A stretch of 64,000 nucleotides of DNA from Betaproteobacteria bacterium (GCA_016125475.1 WGLR01000036.1:1-64000); one strand, 5' to 3'. Numbered from the stretch's first letter, positions 1-7,764 are shown. Translations and numbers: made by a program. Notes: generated from the sequence alone by a model not told the origin.

Positions 1-63
1 GATCAGTCCGCCCGAAAGCGGCATGAACCACCAAGGGAAAGCCAAATGGCCTCGAGAAGTGGG

Positions 64-113
64 GCTCAGCTGGCGTGCTCCTATCTCGCTCGGGCGGTTC
101 TCGCCAGTTGGCT
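64..113 (+). repeat. possible attC-like hairpin at array start
   Basis: Two near-complementary 9-base arms (67-75 and 102-110, one mismatch) are followed by GTTGGCT, which resembles the GTTRRRY core of an integron attC site. The opposite box, GCTCAGC, departs from RYYYAAC. It lies just ahead of the first cassette gene, where a site would be expected. The match is weak and the site is uncertain. Confidence 0.28.
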
Positions 114-152
114 CCGAGAGTCCACCTTGTTCAGACGTTCCTTAGGCATCTT

Positions 153-806
153 GTGATCGTTTATCACCTTAGTGAGGCAAAGTGGGCCCTCGACAATTTA
201 CGTCGTGGTCGGCTCAAAGTATCGCGAATTAGTGACCTGAACGATCCGTTCGAGCTCTCCGGTCCGCACCTTCGAACGAAACAGCATCGGAACGAGTTTC
301 GGAATTGGCGTAGAACGATGGCCAAAAAATATGGACTACTTTGTTTCAGCCGCGACTGGAGTAATCCTGTGCTTTGGAGCCACTATGCTAAAAGGCACAC
401 CGGAATCGCCCTTGGGTTTGAGATACCTTCAGACATGCTAATGGATGTAATCTATACAGCAACTCGACCGCCGCCTGAATCAATCTATAGGGCGTACCAA
501 ACCCAGGCAGAAGGCGAAGCGTACGTACGGGAACTCTTGCTCACGAAGTTCAACGACTGGGCCTACGAAGACGAGGTGCGTGTGTTTACCGACCTCAAGA
601 CGCCCGATAAAGCTACAGGGTTACACTTTGTAGACTTCGGGGAAAACTTGAGACTTCGTGAAGTCATTGCAGGCCCGCTATGCAACACCAAGGTTTCGCA
701 GATACGTTCCGCGATTTCGGAATATGATCACGTGAATGTATTGAAGGCACGATTAGCGTTTGGTTCATTTCGCGTGGTCAAGAACGAGAAGGGGTTCGAT
801 GCCTAA
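153..806 (+). CDS. DUF2971 domain protein, cassette-borne
   Basis: This 217-residue protein matches the DUF2971 family: an N-terminal YHLSEAKWALDNL stretch, an LNDPFE motif, LLCFSRDWSNPVLWSHYA in the middle and the YEDEVRVF motif near residue 155. I chose the GTG at 153 because DUF2971 proteins normally begin just before the YHL segment; an in-frame start at 75 would add 26 residues with no family match. Its stop codon TAA lies inside the GCCTAAC box of the following attC hairpin, as in integron cassettes. The biochemical role of the family is unknown; some members occur in defence or mobile contexts. Base composition is lower in GC than the surrounding chromosome, consistent with transfer. 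Confidence 0.75.
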   Translation: MIVYHLSEAKWALDNLRRGRLKVSRISDLNDPFELSGPHLRTKQHRNEFRNWRRTMAKKYGLLCFSRDWSNPVLWSHYAKRHTGIALGFEIPSDMLMDVIYTATRPPPESIYRAYQTQAEGEAYVRELLLTKFNDWAYEDEVRVFTDLKTPDKATGLHFVDFGENLRLREVIAGPLCNTKVSQIRSAISEYDHVNVLKARLAFGSFRVVKNEKGFDA

Positions 807-895
807 CATAAAGTTGAAGTGGACGTGGCAACCTGTCGCGTCTTTTGCATTCGCAAAAGTCGCGCCAGAACGACCACGCCACTTAACTTGGTGTT
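801..895 (+). repeat. attC site interrupted by an insertion sequence
   Basis: The left box GCCTAAC is at 801-807. The outer stem pairs AAGTT (811-815), AAGTGG (817-822) and CGTGG (824-828) with 874-889. G816 and A823 are left unpaired, matching the extrahelical bases of attC sites. An inner hairpin near 838-865 forms the variable terminal structure. The right-hand box is reduced to GTT (893-895), because the IS begins at 896. The integrase crossover in this box lies next to that GTT. Confidence 0.8.
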
Positions 896-2627
896 GAGGC
901 TGTGCAAAAACCCCCGATCGACGGAGAATCGACCTGAGCCGAAGAGGGGGCCGCCATGCCGCGTTACAAGCCCGTCGATCGCAGTCCCAGGTTTCTCCCG
1001 GTGGTACTCGAAGAGCAGATCCAGCCCGGGACGTTCGAGTTCGCACTGGATCACCTGGTCGATAACGAACTCGATCTGTCGGGGCTGGATGCGAAGTTCC
1101 GCAACGACGAGACGGGTGCAACGGCCTACGACCCGCGGGTGATGCTGAAGATCGTGCTGCTGGGGTATAGCCGGGGTCTGATCAGCAGCCGGGCGATCGA
1201 GCGGGCGTGGCGGGACAACGTGGTGTTCATGGCGATCAGCGGCGACCAGGCGCCGGCGTACACGAGTATCGCGAGATTCGTGAGGGAACTGGGCCCGGAG
1301 ATCCGGCCGTTGTTCACGCAGGTGCTGCTGGTGTGTGACGAGATGGGTCTGATCGGCCGGGAGATGTTCGCGATCGACGGCGTGAAGCTGCCGTCGAATG
1401 CGAGCGAGGAAAGAAGCGGCACGCACGCGGAACTGGCCCACAAGGCGCAACGCTACGAGAAGGCGGCGCAGAAGATCCTGGCGGCACACCGAGTGCAGGA
1501 CGAAGGCAAGGCCGAGCCCAGGCTCGATACCCGCCGTCTCGACCGGGCAAAGGCGCTGAGCCGGGAAGCCGAGCGAATCCGGGCCTTCATCGGCTCGAAG
1601 GCGCCGAGAACGAATGCGAAGGGCCAGGAACTGAAGGACAACGTGACCGATCCGGACAGCGCGAAGATGGCCACGAGCAAGGGGGTGATCCAGGGCTATG
1701 CGGCGCAGGCGGCAGTGGATGCGAAGCACCAGGTGATCGTGGCCGCGGAAGTGATCGGGTCAGGCCCGGAACAGCAGGCGCTGATGCCGCTGATCGAGGC
1801 CAGTGACGAGGTCCGGGATGCGAACACACTGATCACGGCCGATGCGGGCTATCACAGCAAGGAGAACCTGAAGCAGCTGCGCGCGCGGGAGATCCCGGCG
1901 CTGATTGCCGATGGCGAGATGCGCAAACGGGACGAGCGCTTTGCAGACCAGGGCAAACACAAGGCCAAGCCGGATCCGCTATACGACAAGAGCGCACCGG
2001 GAGACAGAGGCCCGAAGAAATTCCAGCCCTCGGACTTCACGGTCGACGAGACGACGAACAGCTGCCTCTGCCCGGCGGGCGAGCGGTTGTACAGCAACGG
2101 GTCGAACTGCACAGTCAACGGACGGCGACACCACAAGTACACCGGCGCGGCATCGAGCTGCAGCCCGTGCCGGCTGCGGGAGCAGTGCCTGAGAACGCCG
2201 GAGAAGACCCGCGTACGGCAGGTGGCGATCTTCCTCAAGGGCCAGGCGGGGCCGCACGAGGAGATCGAACTGATGAAGAAAGCGATCGACTCGGAACGGG
2301 GACGACGACTATACAGTCAGCGGATCGGGACGGTGGAGCCGGTCTTCGGTAACCTGAGGCACAACAAGGGGCTGAGCCGGTTCACGTTGCGCGGGAAACA
2401 GAAGGTGGGCACGCAGTGGCGCCTGTACTGCCTGGTACACAACATCGAGAAGATCGCGGGAAGATGAGGCGACGCGACAGCGGGCAGACCCGCTAGATCG
2501 CTTGTGCAGATCGTCAAGAGTCGCTCCCAGGAAAGAGATCGAGGAGATCGTGAGATGGCAGTGATATTTGTGGCAGAACTCGCGCCACCGGCATCGGCGC
2601 GCCGGATTCGAGTTTCTGCACAGCCTC
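896..2627 (+). mobile_element. IS1182-family insertion sequence, complete
   Basis: The element is bounded by imperfect terminal inverted repeats, GAGGCTGTGCAAAAAC at 896-911 and its complement GTTTCTGCACAGCCTC at 2612-2627 (15 of 16 positions match). It carries one intact transposase gene. GTT occurs directly before the left end (893-895) and directly after the right end (2628-2630), which may be a 3-base target duplication. The insertion point is the core box of an attC site. A second, eroded copy with the same left end lies at 13996. Confidence 0.85.
956..2467 (+). CDS. IS1182-family transposase
   Basis: This 503-residue DDE transposase catalyses movement of the surrounding element. The N-terminal part (MPRYKPVDRSPRFLPVVL) is the family DNA-binding region. 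FAIDGVKLPSNAS (about residues 140-152) and ITADAGYHSKEN (about 294-305) carry the first two acidic residues. The C-terminal segment GTVEPVFGNLRHNKGLSRF (about 459-477) carries the catalytic Glu. Cys pairs near residues 373-412 (CLCPAGE, SCSPCRLREQC) form the putative zinc-binding insert typical of the family. The frame is intact and full length, so the element may be active. The ATG at 956 directly follows a purine-rich stretch (GAAGAGGGGGCC). Confidence 0.93.
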   Translation: MPRYKPVDRSPRFLPVVLEEQIQPGTFEFALDHLVDNELDLSGLDAKFRNDETGATAYDPRVMLKIVLLGYSRGLISSRAIERAWRDNVVFMAISGDQAPAYTSIARFVRELGPEIRPLFTQVLLVCDEMGLIGREMFAIDGVKLPSNASEERSGTHAELAHKAQRYEKAAQKILAAHRVQDEGKAEPRLDTRRLDRAKALSREAERIRAFIGSKAPRTNAKGQELKDNVTDPDSAKMATSKGVIQGYAAQAAVDAKHQVIVAAEVIGSGPEQQALMPLIEASDEVRDANTLITADAGYHSKENLKQLRAREIPALIADGEMRKRDERFADQGKHKAKPDPLYDKSAPGDRGPKKFQPSDFTVDETTNSCLCPAGERLYSNGSNCTVNGRRHHKYTGAASSCSPCRLREQCLRTPEKTRVRQVAIFLKGQAGPHEEIELMKKAIDSERGRRLYSQRIGTVEPVFGNLRHNKGLSRFTLRGKQKVGTQWRLYCLVHNIEKIAGR

Positions 2628-2677
2628 GTTCGGCGCTACCAGCCTGAGGCTTTCCGCATAGTTGCAAAGCAAGCCAC

Positions 2678-2701
2678 CATGTTGGTAATATCTCCAACAT
2701 G
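2678..2701 (+). promoter_or_regulatory. inverted repeat over the tumE start codon
   Basis: CATGTTGG (2678-2685) and CCAACATG (2694-2701) form a perfect 8-base inverted repeat around an AT-rich 8-base centre. The right arm contains the tumE ATG at 2699-2701. It could be the operator bound by the HTH antitoxin TumA, or an RNA hairpin that hides the start codon. Either would fit autoregulation of a toxin-antitoxin pair; this role is inferred. Confidence 0.55.
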
Positions 2702-2995
2702 AAGGCTATTCCCGTCCTCCGTCGTCGCGTGGTTGTCGCCATCGACGCATTCGTAGAAATGGCCGTATGGAGGGTGCCAGAGCCAGTTGAGCCTTCTGCC
2801 CACTTATTCAAGTATCGACTCGCCTACGTAGTAGGGGGTGTCTGTGTTCTTCGATACGACAACGAAAGAGGAAAGGGTGATCATAGGCATTTTTCTGGAA
2901 TCGAAAGCACCTACGAGTTTCGAGGTCCTGACAGATTGATCTCCGACTTCGAATTCGACATAGAGAGGTGGAATCGTGAGCATCGTCGTACTTGA
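2699..2995 (+). CDS. tumE: TumE-family toxin (DUF6516)
   Basis: This 98-residue protein carries the DUF6516/TumE signature: a YRLAYVVGG strand pair, VLRYDNERGKGDHRH (about residues 51-65) and YEFRGPDRLISDFEFDI towards the end. The conserved basic and His-rich GKGDHRH stretch is the likely active region. Family members are toxins paired with an HTH protein encoded immediately downstream, and here the reading frames overlap by 20 bases, which implies translational coupling. The start ATG is embedded in an inverted repeat. The gene lies in a cassette-like segment between the IS and the GTTAGGC box at 3419. The toxic target is not evident from sequence. Confidence 0.78.
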   Translation: MKAIPVLRRRVVVAIDAFVEMAVWRVPEPVEPSAHLFKYRLAYVVGGVCVLRYDNERGKGDHRHFSGIESTYEFRGPDRLISDFEFDIERWNREHRRT

Positions 2996-3323
2996 AGTTC
3001 GTTCGCTAAAAGATTCACTCGCTGACGTGGCCAAGGCCATGAAGGGTCAGCAAGTCGAAAAGGAAGCTCGAATCAGCTTCGACACTCCAGAGCTGCTTTG
3101 GGAAGTTCTTACAGCGAAGCGATGGGACATACTCAAAGCGCTGTGTGGCGCGGGTCCGGTGTCTATACGGGAGGCAGCGCGCCGAGTTTCACGTGACGTT
3201 AAGGCCGTTCATGGTGATGTCGTCGCACTATTGGCCGCTGGGGTGTTGCAGCGCACTGGCGATGGAAAGATTGAGTTCCCCTTCGACGCGGTGAAGGTAG
3301 AGTTCTTGTTGCGGGCCGCGTAG
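2976..3323 (+). CDS. tumA: TumA-family antitoxin, HTH protein
   Basis: This 115-residue protein matches the HVO_A0114-type DNA-binding family that serves as antitoxin to TumE. An N-terminal segment (LADVAKAMKGQQVEKEARISF) is followed by a winged-helix core, about residues 39-100 (LLWEVLTAKRWDILKAL, then VSIREAARRVSRDVKAVHGDV). The GTG start at 2976 lies within the end of tumE and is preceded by GAGAGGTGG at suitable spacing. It probably neutralises TumE and represses the pair through the inverted repeat over the tumE start. Both points follow from the family, not from direct evidence here. Confidence 0.75.
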   Translation: MSIVVLEVRSLKDSLADVAKAMKGQQVEKEARISFDTPELLWEVLTAKRWDILKALCGAGPVSIREAARRVSRDVKAVHGDVVALLAAGVLQRTGDGKIEFPFDAVKVEFLLRAA

Positions 3324-3356
3324 AGTGCAAGATCGATCAATGCAGCCAGCACCAAG

Positions 3357-3425
3357 CCTACCCTCAGAGAGAGTGTCGTGTTGCCGAGGCCGTAGCCCTC
3401 TGAATCAGCCGACATCAAGTTAGGC
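3357..3425 (+). repeat. degenerate attC site
   Basis: A perfect core box GTTAGGC lies at 3419-3425, directly followed by ATC as at the next cassette junction (4432). The partner box GCCTACC (3357-3363) has one mismatch from RYYYAAC, and only a short TGTCG/CGACA pairing is visible between them. The right box is convincing and the hairpin is not. Confidence 0.42.
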
Positions 3426-3440
3426 ATCAGAGGCAGCACC

Positions 3441-3929
3441 ATGGCCCGCGTTTCCCTGGCTCGCAACCTCCCTAATCCTCGTAGGACGAACACGTTCGTC
3501 GACACATGCGCATTCGACCCCAAGGTTGCACCTGAGCACAGTGCAGCGCAGAGGATTCGAGAGATTCGCAATGCCGGGAACATCAGCATCCTTCTGGCTC
3601 ACTCCAACCAAAAGGAGATCGAGCATCCGAATACGCCAGCGGACGTCAAGGCCGAGGCTCGGGATATGACGTACACGATCGCTGCCCCCCTGACGCCTGC
3701 AGAAATTGAACAGCGCGCTCTGGTCCGTCAAGTGATGACCGGTGAAGGCAACCCGGATCAATACGAGGCCGATGCGGACCACATCTTCGAGGCCGGGAAG
3801 TACGGAGGAGGCTACTTCGTCACAACAGACCCGCGAATACTCGGCCGCAAGGCTGAACTTGACGCCTTGTCGGGAGCAATCATCGTCAAGCCAACTGAGT
3901 GGCTAGCAATCTACGAGGCGGCAAACTGA
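3441..3929 (+). CDS. PIN-like domain protein, no partner antitoxin
   Basis: This 162-residue protein has the acidic residues expected of a PIN-type nuclease fold: TFVDTCAFD near residue 18, SNQKEIEHP near 54, YEADADHIFEA near 110 and FVTTDPRIL near 130. PIN proteins usually cleave RNA as VapC-like toxins. Here no antitoxin gene is present; the cassette holds this gene alone, 16 bases after a GTTAGGC box, and its stop is directly followed by the GCCTAAC of the next attC. It may be a solitary toxin-like nuclease, perhaps controlled by a distant antitoxin, or a cassette that has lost its partner. ATG at 3441 is the first start after the junction. Confidence 0.65.
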   Translation: MARVSLARNLPNPRRTNTFVDTCAFDPKVAPEHSAAQRIREIRNAGNISILLAHSNQKEIEHPNTPADVKAEARDMTYTIAAPLTPAEIEQRALVRQVMTGEGNPDQYEADADHIFEAGKYGGGYFVTTDPRILGRKAELDALSGAIIVKPTEWLAIYEAAN

Positions 3930-3930
3930 T

Positions 3931-4056
3931 GCCTAACCCCTCGGTCGAGGCGAGGCCCAACGGCAAAGCACCGGGCCCGCTTCCGGGCGCTGCTTATCAT
4001 CCCTCCAGCGGGCCTGGCGCCTCGCCGTCGGCCCCGCCTCACTTCGAACGTTGACC
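3931..4056 (+). repeat. attC site downstream of the PIN gene
   Basis: GCCTAAC (3931-3937) begins one base after the stop of the PIN gene. A long imperfect stem pairs 3946-3966 (GAGGCG, GGCC and ACGGC blocks) with about 4024-4041, with small bulges typical of attC. The right box GTTGACC (4050-4056) is slightly off the GTTRRRY consensus. The site is about 126 bases long, with a large central loop that has its own GC-rich pairing. Confidence 0.75.
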
Positions 4057-4059
4057 CCC

Positions 4060-4365
4060 ATGGAAACAAGCCAGCTAAAAAAGATGAAGCGCCACCGGAA
4101 GCTCTATCGGTTCATGGGCTTCATATGGGCTCTGATCGGAACCATGCTTCTGTTCGCCATTATGCCGCTGATCTTTGATCCAAACGGCACCAAAATATTC
4201 AACGGTGTTCTCACCACAGCTCTTGGCCCAAAGGTCTATGCTGCGCTTCTTGCGGCCGTATTTGTCGTAGCTGGCCTAGGCGTTCCTTTCGTTCCGAATC
4301 GTTTTCTCGACCGCTTTTTTGTATGGAGGCAGTCGCTATGGTCTTCCATTGCGTTCTGGCGCTGA
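4060..4365 (+). CDS. small two-helix membrane protein
   Basis: This 101-residue protein has a basic N-terminus (KKMKRHRKLYR) and two predicted membrane helices: about residues 19-40 (FIWALIGTMLLFAIMPLIF) and 62-83 (VYAALLAAVFVVAGLGVPFV). The basic and aromatic tail (RFLDRFFVWRQ) is probably cytoplasmic. I used the ATG at 4060; a TTG at 4051 overlaps the attC box. The gene is the only one in its cassette and ends next to the GCTCAAC box at 4367. I do not recognise a family. Such short membrane proteins are common in integron cassettes. Confidence 0.65.
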   Translation: METSQLKKMKRHRKLYRFMGFIWALIGTMLLFAIMPLIFDPNGTKIFNGVLTTALGPKVYAALLAAVFVVAGLGVPFVPNRFLDRFFVWRQSLWSSIAFWR

Positions 4366-4366
4366 A

Positions 4367-4438
4367 GCTCAACCCGCGCTTCCGGCCGACCGGCCACTCT
4401 GTGCACTCGCGGCCGTCGGCTTTAGCAGGGTGTTAGGC
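4367..4438 (+). repeat. attC site
   Basis: GCTCAAC (4367-4373) and GTTAGGC (4432-4438) frame a 72-base hairpin. The arms align as CCCGCGCT with the complement of AGCAGGG, and GCCGACCGGCC with the complement of GGCCGTCGGC, leaving one extra C unpaired. The left box starts one base after the stop codon of the preceding gene. Length, boxes and the bulged base fit a functional attC. Confidence 0.82.
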
Positions 4439-4464
4439 ATCCCAGAAACCATCGCTCCCGCGCC

Positions 4465-5091
4465 ATGACCATTGGAATACTCATCTTTCCCCAGGTCGAG
4501 GAGCTTGATTTCATCGGCCCTTGGGAAATGCTCACGATGTGGAATCTGGTCGCAGGTGGACCGAAGTGCCTCGTCGTTGCCGAAAGTCCAGGACCCGTGA
4601 CGTGCGCGAAGGGTCTCTCTGTCAACCCGCACGTCTCTTTTCAAGACTGCCCGGAGCTGGACTACCTTCTTGTGCCTGGCGGTCAGGGAACCAGAACCGA
4701 GGTCAGGAACACCAACCTTCTGGACTTCGTTGCCAAACGGGGTAGCAAATGTAAAGCGGTACTCTCCGTATGCACCGGTGCCTTCGTCTTGCATGCGGCG
4801 GGCCTGCTCGCGGGCAGGAAGGCAACTACGCATTGGGGGTCGCTGGATCGACTACGCGCACTAGGCGACGTCACGGTCATCGAAGAGCGCTTCGTTCAGG
4901 ACGAAAACGTATGGTCCTCCGCTGGTGTCTCGGCAGGAATTGATCTCACTCTTGCATTCATAGCCTCGGTCGCGGGCGACGAAGCGGCTGGGGAAGTTCA
5001 GTTCGCCTCAGAGTACTACCCATCATCCAGGCGGTATGGCTCGCACCACGACACACATCCTTCGGCACCAGCCTACGCCAGGGATGCCTGA
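4465..5091 (+). CDS. DJ-1/PfpI family protein (isonitrile hydratase-like)
   Basis: This 208-residue class I glutamine-amidotransferase-like protein has the DJ-1/PfpI layout. It begins with IGILIFPQVEELDFIGPWE, whose Glu is the acid of the active site. Next comes LLVPGGQGTR near residue 70 and the nucleophile elbow LSVCTGAFVLHAAGLLAG (Cys about residue 101), followed by ATTHW. The order and spacing resemble isonitrile hydratase and related stress or hydratase enzymes; the substrate cannot be told from sequence. It is a single-gene cassette starting 26 bases after a GTTAGGC box. Its stop TGA lies within GCCTGAC, the start of a decayed attC. Confidence 0.78.
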   Translation: MTIGILIFPQVEELDFIGPWEMLTMWNLVAGGPKCLVVAESPGPVTCAKGLSVNPHVSFQDCPELDYLLVPGGQGTRTEVRNTNLLDFVAKRGSKCKAVLSVCTGAFVLHAAGLLAGRKATTHWGSLDRLRALGDVTVIEERFVQDENVWSSAGVSAGIDLTLAFIASVAGDEAAGEVQFASEYYPSSRRYGSHHDTHPSAPAYARDA

Positions 5092-5143
5092 CCCCTTGGG
5101 CAATCTGACCTGCCACGCCACCTGCCTAAGCGGGCAGATTGCC
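5086..5143 (+). repeat. decayed attC site at the end of the first array
   Basis: GCCTGAC (5086-5092) overlaps the stop of the DJ-1 gene. GGCAATCTG-A-CC (5099-5110) pairs with GGGCAGATTGCC (5132-5143), leaving one extrahelical A. No GTTRRRY box follows, so the right half is lost. This probably marks the end of the cassette array. Confidence 0.5.
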
Positions 5144-5223
5144 GAGAACGCAATGCGGCAGACGGCTCCGCGCGGGGCAAGCGAGGGTTTCAAGGCGGAA
5201 CGTAGGTCTACTCGGGAGATATC

Positions 5224-6204
5224 GTGAAAGCGTGGGTCATCCGGGAACCCGGGGGGCCGGAAAAGCTTCGGCTGGAGGATATGCCGGTTCCGGAACCTCG
5301 TCGCGGCTGGGCCCTGATTCGGGTCCGAGCATTCGGGTTGAATCGGTCGGAATGGTTTACGCGACGGGGCGATTCCCCGACCGTGGCGTTTCCACGTGTC
5401 CTGGGCATCGAATGTGTCGGCGAAATCGTCGATCCGGGCGGTCTCGCCGTAGAGCCAGGATCGACAGTCGCCGCAATGATGGGAGGCATGGGCCGCCAGT
5501 TCGATGGATCCTATGCCGAGTACACGCTGGTGCCGCACGAATGCGTGTTCTCGTTACGTACCAGACTGCCATGGGAGAAGCTTGCGGCATTGCCGGAGAT
5601 GCTCCAGACCACTCATGGCTCGTTGTATGCGGCGCTGGAAATTGACCGCGCCAGATCCCTGCTGATTCGCGGAGGCACCTCATCGATCGGAATGGCTGCT
5701 CTCGCTTTGGGCAAGAAAGCTGGTCTCCGTGTCGGGACGACAACCCGTGATCCCAAGAAGGTCGCCGAGCTCACGGCCGCCGGCGCCGACGAGGTCTGGA
5801 TTGATCAGGGGGCGCTAGCGGAGCAGATCACATCTGGTGCGGGCAAGGCATATGACAGAGTGCTTGAACTCGTCGGTGCGACTACCCTGCTGGATTCGTT
5901 ACGGTGCGTTGGGCGAGGCGGGATCGTTTGCATGACAGGGATACTCGGCGGATCGTGGGTGCTCGATCACTTCCATCCGATGGGCGATGTTCCTACGGCG
6001 GTCATGCTCACTTCCTATAGCGGCGAGGCCGCCGATCTGACGCCGGCGCAACTGCAAGACTACGTCGATCTCGTGGAAACCGGGAAGCTCGTAATCAAGA
6101 CCGGCCCCGTCTTCAAGTTCGAAGAGCTGATGCAGGCTCACAAATTGATGGACGAGAACCAGGCAGGTGGAAAGATTGTCGTCCAAGGTTCTGCTGGCAC
6201 GTGA
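5224..6204 (+). CDS. zinc-free MDR-family oxidoreductase
   Basis: This 326-residue medium-chain dehydrogenase/reductase resembles the quinone oxidoreductases. The N-terminal GroES-like domain (about 1-125) opens with MKAWVIREPGGPEKLRLED and lacks the structural-zinc Cys cluster. The Rossmann domain carries LIRGGTSSIGMAALALGKK (about 149-167) for NAD(P)H binding, followed by TTTRDPKKVAELTAAGADE. The likely reaction is NADPH-dependent reduction of a quinone or enone; the substrate is unknown. The GTG start at 5224 has a GGGAGA element upstream. It follows the decayed attC by about 80 bases and has chromosomal-type base composition, so I read it as outside the array. Confidence 0.85.
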   Translation: MKAWVIREPGGPEKLRLEDMPVPEPRRGWALIRVRAFGLNRSEWFTRRGDSPTVAFPRVLGIECVGEIVDPGGLAVEPGSTVAAMMGGMGRQFDGSYAEYTLVPHECVFSLRTRLPWEKLAALPEMLQTTHGSLYAALEIDRARSLLIRGGTSSIGMAALALGKKAGLRVGTTTRDPKKVAELTAAGADEVWIDQGALAEQITSGAGKAYDRVLELVGATTLLDSLRCVGRGGIVCMTGILGGSWVLDHFHPMGDVPTAVMLTSYSGEAADLTPAQLQDYVDLVETGKLVIKTGPVFKFEELMQAHKLMDENQAGGKIVVQGSAGT

Positions 6205-6324
6205 AAGCGAGGGTGAGCCGCCGCATGACAACTCATTCCAGCAGACGCTCGCCCGAGACGTGGCCTCGCGCCGATGAATCTGAACGCTGAGCGACCCAGA
6301 TAATTCACTCCAAATTGCGAGCCT

Positions 6325-6669
6325 ATGGACAATTCGAAGCAACGGACGTTGTGGGTGGTCGCGATGATCGGTGGCTTCGCGCTGTCATTTGTCGGCCTGG
6401 GCGTTCTGTGGGCCGGTGCACCATGGCACTACCAAATCCTGATGTTCTTCCCGTTCCTGCTGCTGGCTTTCTCCGTCACGCGCTTCGGGACCAACGCGCT
6501 CCCTGTTCTGCTCGGTGCACTACCCATCGGCGCACTGCTGCTGCAATTCCGGGACAAAAACAACTCGCACCTCATGCCATTCGTTATAGTCGGCGCCTGG
6601 GTGGTCGGCATACTCCTCGGTCACTATGTCAGCATTCGCCTGAAGAAACGAGTGGCCACGTCCGGCTAA
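6325..6669 (+). CDS. three- or four-helix small membrane protein
   Basis: This 114-residue hydrophobic protein starts MDNSKQRTLW. Predicted membrane segments lie at about 9-29 (VVAMIGGFALSFVGLGVLW), 35-52 (YQILMFFPFLLLAFSVTRF), 57-73 and 83-103 (HLMPFVIVGAWVVGILLGHY). It ends with a basic cytoplasmic tail (RLKKRVATSG). I recognise no domain. It stands alone, with about 120 bases upstream and 95 downstream. Confidence 0.6.
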   Translation: MDNSKQRTLWVVAMIGGFALSFVGLGVLWAGAPWHYQILMFFPFLLLAFSVTRFGTNALPVLLGALPIGALLLQFRDKNNSHLMPFVIVGAWVVGILLGHYVSIRLKKRVATSG

Positions 6670-6763
6670 CCTTTCGCTGCGCACCGACGCGCTTCGACAG
6701 GCTTCGCGCCTCTCGGCGCGCGTCTGAACTTTGGCGGCCAGACATTACAGGGGGTAGGAGAAG

Positions 6764-7411
6764 ATGGGGCTATTACGCGTAGACAGCTTCAGCATCTCGC
6801 TCGATGGATACGGAGCTGGCCCGGACCAGGATCTCCAGAATCCGCTCGGTCGAGGTGGCACGGAACTGCATCAGTGGTTCTATCCGACCCGCACGTTTCA
6901 ACGGAACGTTCTCGGAAAAGACGGTGGCACGACCGGAATCGATGACGAGTTCGCCGCGCGCGGCTTCGAGAATGTCGGTGCGTGGATCCTGGGTCGCAAC
7001 ATGTTCGGCCCGATTCGAGGCCCCTGGCCGGACCTGGAATGGAAAGGCTGGTGGGGCGATGAGCCTCCGTATCACGTGCCGGTTTTCGTGTTGTCGCACC
7101 ATGCGCGGCCGGCGCTCGAGATGAAGGGCGGCACGACATTCCACTTCGTCACCGAGGGATTCCGCACGGCGCTCGATCAGGCGCGCCGGGCAGCGAATGG
7201 CAAGGATGTGCGAATCGGTGGGGGGGCCCACACCATCAACGAGTTCCTGCGTGCCGGACTCATCGATCAGCTCCACATCGTCATCTCGCCGGTTCTGCTT
7301 GGCGCCGGCGAGCGCCTGTTCGATGACGTCAACTTGCGGGAATCGGGATACAGGTGTGTCGAGCACGTGGCATCGAAGGCTGCCACGCACGTCGTTCTCC
7401 GGAAAACGTAG
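6764..7411 (+). CDS. dihydrofolate reductase-like (RibD C-terminal) protein
   Basis: This 215-residue protein matches the RibD C-terminal/DHFR-like reductase fold. It has the VDSFSISLDGYGAGPDQ opening, a WILGRNMFGPIRGPW segment near residue 75, DVRIGGGAHTINEFLRAGL near 148-166 (nucleotide-binding GG) and LHIVISPVLLGAGERLFDD towards the end. Members reduce small molecules with NAD(P)H, but most, like this one, have no assigned substrate. AGGAGA before the ATG is a good ribosome site. A shorter relative of the same fold occurs at 15734. Confidence 0.82.
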   Translation: MGLLRVDSFSISLDGYGAGPDQDLQNPLGRGGTELHQWFYPTRTFQRNVLGKDGGTTGIDDEFAARGFENVGAWILGRNMFGPIRGPWPDLEWKGWWGDEPPYHVPVFVLSHHARPALEMKGGTTFHFVTEGFRTALDQARRAANGKDVRIGGGAHTINEFLRAGLIDQLHIVISPVLLGAGERLFDDVNLRESGYRCVEHVASKAATHVVLRKT

Positions 7412-7521
7412 GCGAGCGACGCCCGACATGACGGTCCAGCCGATCCCCCTCGGCAGCGGCGGAGCGTTGGCGCTGGATTTCATGAATCGGGTTCATCATT
7501 ACGCCGAAGGCGTTTCGAAGG

Positions 7522-7764
7522 GTGGCGCCCACCGGCGTTTACGTGTTCGGTGGCGGCATCGACGAAGGCGTGCCGGCTGTGTTCGTCTCGGCCGACGGGT
7601 CGGTTGCCGAGGGTGGCTACCCGTGGGCACCGTCGCTCGACGGCGGTTTCACTGTGCTAGAACTGCCCTCGCGCGAGGAGGCCGTTGCATGGGCCGCGCG
7701 CGTTGCGAAGGCCTACCGATGCAAGCAGGAGCTACGCGTCTTCGGGTTCGATCCGCGGTCCTGA
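7522..7764 (+). pseudogene. YciI-like protein, N-terminally truncated
   Basis: These 80 residues (GTG start) match the C-terminal two thirds of YciI/DGPF-type ferredoxin-like proteins: GVYVFGGGIDEGVPAVFVS, GGFTVLELPSREEAVAWAA and a final QELRVFGFDP. Full-length relatives have about 110-120 residues and begin with a beta strand carrying the conserved His region, which is absent here. The 110 bases upstream read in another frame and do not supply it. It is probably a remnant left by a deletion or frameshift. If translated it would lack the usual active-site region. Confidence 0.55.
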
